Part shown: positions 6,959 to 8,175 of the stretch, in pieces
Layout of the letters: each line of letters starts with the position of its first letter
Numbering within the stretch: the stretch's first letter is position 1
Source of the DNA: an uncultured Prevotella sp.
Lineage (GTDB): Bacteria > Bacteroidota > Bacteroidia > Bacteroidales > Bacteroidaceae
Length of the DNA stretch: 8,175 nt
NCBI GenBank assembly: GCA_905373605.1
Contig: CAJPTO010000142.1
Location: 1-8,175 of the forward strand
Direction of reading: 5' to 3'
The notes under the pieces: model-generated
The model's database searches: none
Told to the model about the DNA's origin: nothing
What the model saw: the letters and a program-made list of their open reading frames with translations, nothing else
Translations under genes and position numbers: made by a program

Positions 6959-7046
6959 GTGTCTGCCTTATGCCGTACACGTGTCTGGCTTATGCCGTAC
7001 ATGTGTCTGCCTTATGCCGTACACGTGTCTGGCATTTGTCGTACAC
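6959..7046. repeat. 22-bp tandem repeat, four copies
   Basis: Copies start at 6959, 6981, 7003 and 7025, with GTG of a fifth at 7047. The consensus begins GTGTCTGSCTTATGCCGT and ends ACAC. Because the unit begins GTGT and ends ACAC, copy junctions form the palindrome ACACGTGT, which contains CACGTG. Units alternate between CTGCC (1, 3) and CTGGC (2, 4). In copy 2, GGC and GCC can close a small inner stem, and copy 4 reads GGC...GTC, which still pairs with one wobble. The period is not a multiple of three, so the array is not coding, and there are no spacers, so it is not CRISPR. A 22-bp spacing puts each unit on nearly the same DNA face, which would suit a protein-binding array, but this is inference. 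Confidence 0.93.
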
Positions 7047-7059
7047 GTGGGATATTGCG

Positions 7060-7087
7060 GCATGCAATACTGATGCATGCGTTTTTT
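7060..7087 (+). terminator. Terminator-like hairpin after the 22-bp array
   Basis: GCATGC (7060-7065) and GCATGC (7075-7080) pair around a 9-base loop and are followed by GTTTTTT (7081-7087). The stem is only 6 bp but the T-run is clean. It would stop plus-strand transcription that passed through the 22-bp array, which suggests that a transcript might cross that array. Confidence 0.5.
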
Positions 7088-7123
7088 AGGTTGGCGTAAC
7101 AATTGTTTCGTATCCTGAAGCGG

Positions 7124-7173
7124 CTTAAATCGTAACGGCCAAACAAGCATTGTCGGACTTAAATCTTAGCGGC
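7124..7173. repeat. 16-bp direct repeat overlapping the crcB stop codon
   Basis: CTTAAATCGTAACGGC (7124-7139) and CTTAAATCTTAGCGGC (7158-7173) match at 14 of 16 positions, 34 bases apart. The second copy contains the end of crcB (codons for the last residues and the TAA). The first is a second, non-functional copy of that 3' end just downstream. A local duplication is the simplest explanation. Confidence 0.6.
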
Positions 7174-7536
7174 AAGCCACGTTCCACCATGAAAAGCAAG
7201 GAAACCCAGCACAACACTCGCGCCCAAATAGGCCGCTGCCAACACCATTTGGCTTGACTGGGCCATGCCCGACGTTTCGTTTACCAGCGAACTGAGCGTT
7301 GTTAGTCCGCCGCAAAAGCCCACACAAACCAACAACCGCAAATGTTCGCTGCCGCCAAAGGCACGTTGCAGCAGTGCGCCCACAAACCCAATGACGAGGC
7401 ATCCCGTAACGTTTGCGGCCAATGTGCCCAGCGGCAGTGCGCCATTTTGCGATGGCGGCAACAGCCACGACAGCAGATAACGGAGCGCACTGCCTAAAGC
7501 TCCGCCCAATGCCACCAGTATCATGTTGTGTATCAT
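7159..7536 (-). CDS. crcB: CrcB/Fluc family fluoride channel
   Basis: The product is 125 residues, the normal length, with four hydrophobic segments as in the dual-topology Fluc channels that assemble as dimers and let fluoride leave the cytoplasm. Family motifs are present: GGALGSALRY (11-20) with the conserved Arg19, LGTLAANVTG (36-45) with the pore Asn42, and GFCGGLTTLSSLVNE (73-87) in the third membrane segment. That last motif is normally close to GGxTTFSTF. Here both Phe-box positions are Leu (L81 and L84). The ATG at 7536 gives the usual short N-terminus; M5 (7524) is an alternative start. It has its own promoter and a leader of about 95 bases. The gene is intact; channel activity is uncertain because of the Phe-box change. 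Confidence 0.92.
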   Translation of the reverse strand: MIHNMILVALGGALGSALRYLLSWLLPPSQNGALPLGTLAANVTGCLVIGFVGALLQRAFGGSEHLRLLVCVGFCGGLTTLSSLVNETSGMAQSSQMVLAAAYLGASVVLGFLAFHGGTWLAAKI

Positions 7537-7633
7537 AAGTGTTGATGTCTGTTTCTCCCTTGCTTTCAGCCGTTAAGTTGCTCAAAGCCGTTGTGCTTTT
7601 TCCTGCTTCATACCCTTTTCGGCCTGTAGGGTA
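7537..7633 (-). promoter_or_regulatory. Structured 5' leader of crcB, not a recognised fluoride riboswitch
   Basis: Read on the minus strand, the leader starts with a perfect 6-bp hairpin: TACCCT (7633-7628) pairs with AGGGTA (7616-7611). Further down, GCTTT (7588-7584) can pair either with the upstream AAAGC (7599-7595) or with the downstream AAAGC (7566-7562), so two exclusive stems are possible. The fluoride (crcB) riboswitch normally opens with a GGCGATGG-like core and I do not find it here. AACGGCT also occurs twice, 18 bases apart. Whether the leader regulates anything is unknown. Confidence 0.4.
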
Positions 7634-7636
7634 GGG

Positions 7637-7644
7637 CAAAGTTA
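7637..7644 (-). promoter_or_regulatory. -7 box of the crcB promoter
   Basis: On the minus strand TAACTTTG fully matches TAnnTTTG and sits in an AT-rich stretch about 100 bases upstream of the crcB ATG. A matching -33 TTTG or TTG is not seen at the expected spacing, so the promoter may be weak or activator-dependent. Confidence 0.6.
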
Positions 7645-7716
7645 ATAAAATATTCCGTCTGTTCGGGATAAGATACAACGTTTTTTATGCAAGGTCTTGT
7701 CGTGATGAGTGTGATA

Positions 7717-7751
7717 TTGCGCCAACTTCCGCTTTGTGTTAGTTGGCGTAA
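7717..7751 (+). repeat. 11-bp-stem hairpin, second copy of the GCGCCAAC motif
   Basis: TTGCGCCAACT (7717-7727) faces AGTTGGCGTAA (7741-7751) across a 13-base loop. Ten pairs are Watson-Crick, and one is a G-U wobble only if transcribed on the plus strand. The left arm is identical to 6842-6852, and the right arm shares GTTGGCGTAAC with 7090-7100. No T-run follows, so it is not an obvious terminator. Confidence 0.75.
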
Positions 7752-7796
7752 CGACAGCTCTCTTTTAGCTGTGACAACCATTTCTTAGTGAGAGGT

Positions 7797-7831
7797 AAAA
7801 CAAAAAAGCGTGCCACAAACGCGGCACGCTT
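7797..7831 (-). terminator. Intrinsic terminator of the HIT-family gene
   Basis: On the minus strand AAGCGTGCC (7831-7823) pairs perfectly with GGCACGCTT (7814-7806) across an 8-base loop and runs into a T-run interrupted by one G (7807-7797). The 9-bp GC-rich stem plus T-tract lies 54 bases after the HIT stop. The plus strand has only a short CTTT after the stem, so minus-strand termination is favoured. Confidence 0.88.
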
Positions 7832-7885
7832 CTTTCACTTAATTCGAAATCGAGTTGATGGGTGGGCCTGTTTCAGCCTCCCATG

Positions 7886-8175
7886 CTATTGTTGCGACTT
7901 GAATGCCGCATATATCTTATCGGCGATGCTTTGCATCTGCTCGGCCGAGAGTTTCAGTTTCTCGCGCTTGAAGTCGGCATCGGCCTCCGAGTTGAGCGGA
8001 AGCAGGTGGATATGCGCGTGCGGAACTTCCAAGCCCAGAACCACTTGTGCCACCTTAATGCAAGGGCAAGCCGCCTTAACGGCACGTGCCACGCGCTTGG
8101 CAAACAGCTGGAAATGGGCCAACTCGTCGTCGTTCATGTCGAAAATGTAGTCCACTTCGCGGCGCGGAATAACCA
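7886..8175 (-). CDS. HIT-family protein (histidine triad hydrolase), 5' end outside the window
   Basis: HIT proteins of this branch hydrolyse nucleoside phosphoramidates and related adenylated compounds in the cytoplasm. The visible C-terminal 96 residues read VIPRREVDYIFDMNDDELAH at the start, a typical strand-turn of the fold. They then carry VPHAHIHLLPLN, in which HAHIHLL fits the triad H-x-H-x-H-x-x; the middle His is the expected nucleophile. The reading frame stays open to the last base of the window, so the gene is partial. The GTG at 8155 is an internal Val, not the start. The C-terminal tail after the triad is Lys/Glu-rich and helical. In many Bacteroidota a HIT gene lies next to greA, so greA may be upstream, but that is outside the window. 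Confidence 0.93.
   Translation of the reverse strand, partial: VIPRREVDYIFDMNDDELAHFQLFAKRVARAVKAACPCIKVAQVVLGLEVPHAHIHLLPLNSEADADFKREKLKLSAEQMQSIADKIYAAFKSQQ

Larger units (their letters stand above)
6750..7158. other. Repeat-rich non-coding region between hydrolase and crcB
   Basis: No gene is supported in these 409 bases between the converging hydrolase and crcB genes. In order they hold: an inverted repeat CCCCTT (6805-6810) / AAGGGG (6833-6838); a hairpin with a T-rich tail (6842-6878); two imperfect copies of CCAACACAATCTGC set 22 bases apart (6911 and 6933); a four-copy 22-bp tandem array (6959-7046); a hairpin followed by T6 (7060-7087); the single arm GTTGGCGTAAC (7090-7100); a 10-bp palindrome AACAATTGTT (7098-7107); and a 16-bp direct repeat of the crcB 3' end (7124-7139). 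The region is longer than a converging-gene gap needs to be. Confidence 0.75.
7537..7885. other. Intergenic region between crcB and the HIT gene
   Basis: These 349 bases hold the crcB leader and promoter (7537-7644), an unassigned stretch (7645-7716), the long hairpin at 7717-7751, a second hairpin ACAGCT / AGCTGT (7754-7759 and 7767-7772), the HIT-gene terminator (7797-7831), and a weak inverted repeat ATGGG / CCCAT (7858-7862, 7880-7884) next to the HIT stop codon. No small gene is supported. Confidence 0.7.

Noticed and set aside
6959..7046. CRISPR array
   Set aside because: Units are directly adjacent with no unique spacers, and no cas genes are present.
7537..7633. Fluoride or TPP riboswitch in the crcB leader
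   Set aside because: The fluoride core (GGCGATGG-like) is missing. The AAGGGAGA stretch only loosely recalls the end of a TPP or guanidine-I aptamer and the other conserved parts are absent.
7799..7816. GTGGCACGCTTTTTTG on the minus strand, resembling a sigma-54 promoter
   Set aside because: The GG to GC spacing is off by one base and the sequence is fully explained by the HIT-gene terminator.
7886..8155. HIT gene starting at the GTG at 8155
   Set aside because: The frame continues upstream to the window edge as VIPRRE, which matches the conserved HIT fold, so the GTG is an internal valine.

Overview
The window looks like chromosomal DNA of a Bacteroidota bacterium, most likely a Bacteroidales member close to Prevotella. 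Three things support this. The best promoter-like sites have the Bacteroidota form TAnnTTTG rather than the E. coli form. Start codons lack clear Shine-Dalgarno sequences. One gene (2207-2851) belongs to DUF4294, a family I associate with this phylum. The species cannot be fixed from the sequence alone.

Layout: positions 1-494 are non-coding and hold a four-and-a-bit copy 66-bp tandem repeat between two 38-bp GC-rich inverted repeats. Two minus-strand genes follow: rpoN (sigma-54), with its own promoter, and a secreted DUF4294 protein. A 123-bp divergent region then leads to three plus-strand genes: a GT4-type glycosyltransferase, an FAD-dependent phytoene desaturase/retinol saturase-like oxidoreductase, and an exported alpha/beta-hydrolase. 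Positions 6750-7158 are non-coding and repeat-rich, with a 22-bp tandem array, hairpins and a terminator-like hairpin. A minus-strand crcB-like fluoride channel gene follows, with its promoter and an unrecognised structured leader. The window ends in a minus-strand HIT-family gene that runs off the right edge and has a strong intrinsic terminator.

How the genes relate: most look like housekeeping or conserved Bacteroidales genes that sit side by side without forming one pathway. The three plus-strand genes are co-directional with gaps of 73 and 102 bases and could be co-transcribed. A glycosyltransferase, a polyene/lipid-type oxidoreductase and an esterase could act on one glycolipid or polyene product, but that is inference.

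The non-coding structure is the unusual part. Two unrelated tandem arrays (66 bp and 22 bp) are each bounded by inverted repeats. A hairpin built on TTGCGCCAACT and its complement occurs twice, with a third single arm, around the crcB locus. The CrcB protein has Leu at both positions of the channel's conserved Phe-box pair. I see no CRISPR array, insertion sequence, phage gene, tRNA, rRNA or defence system.
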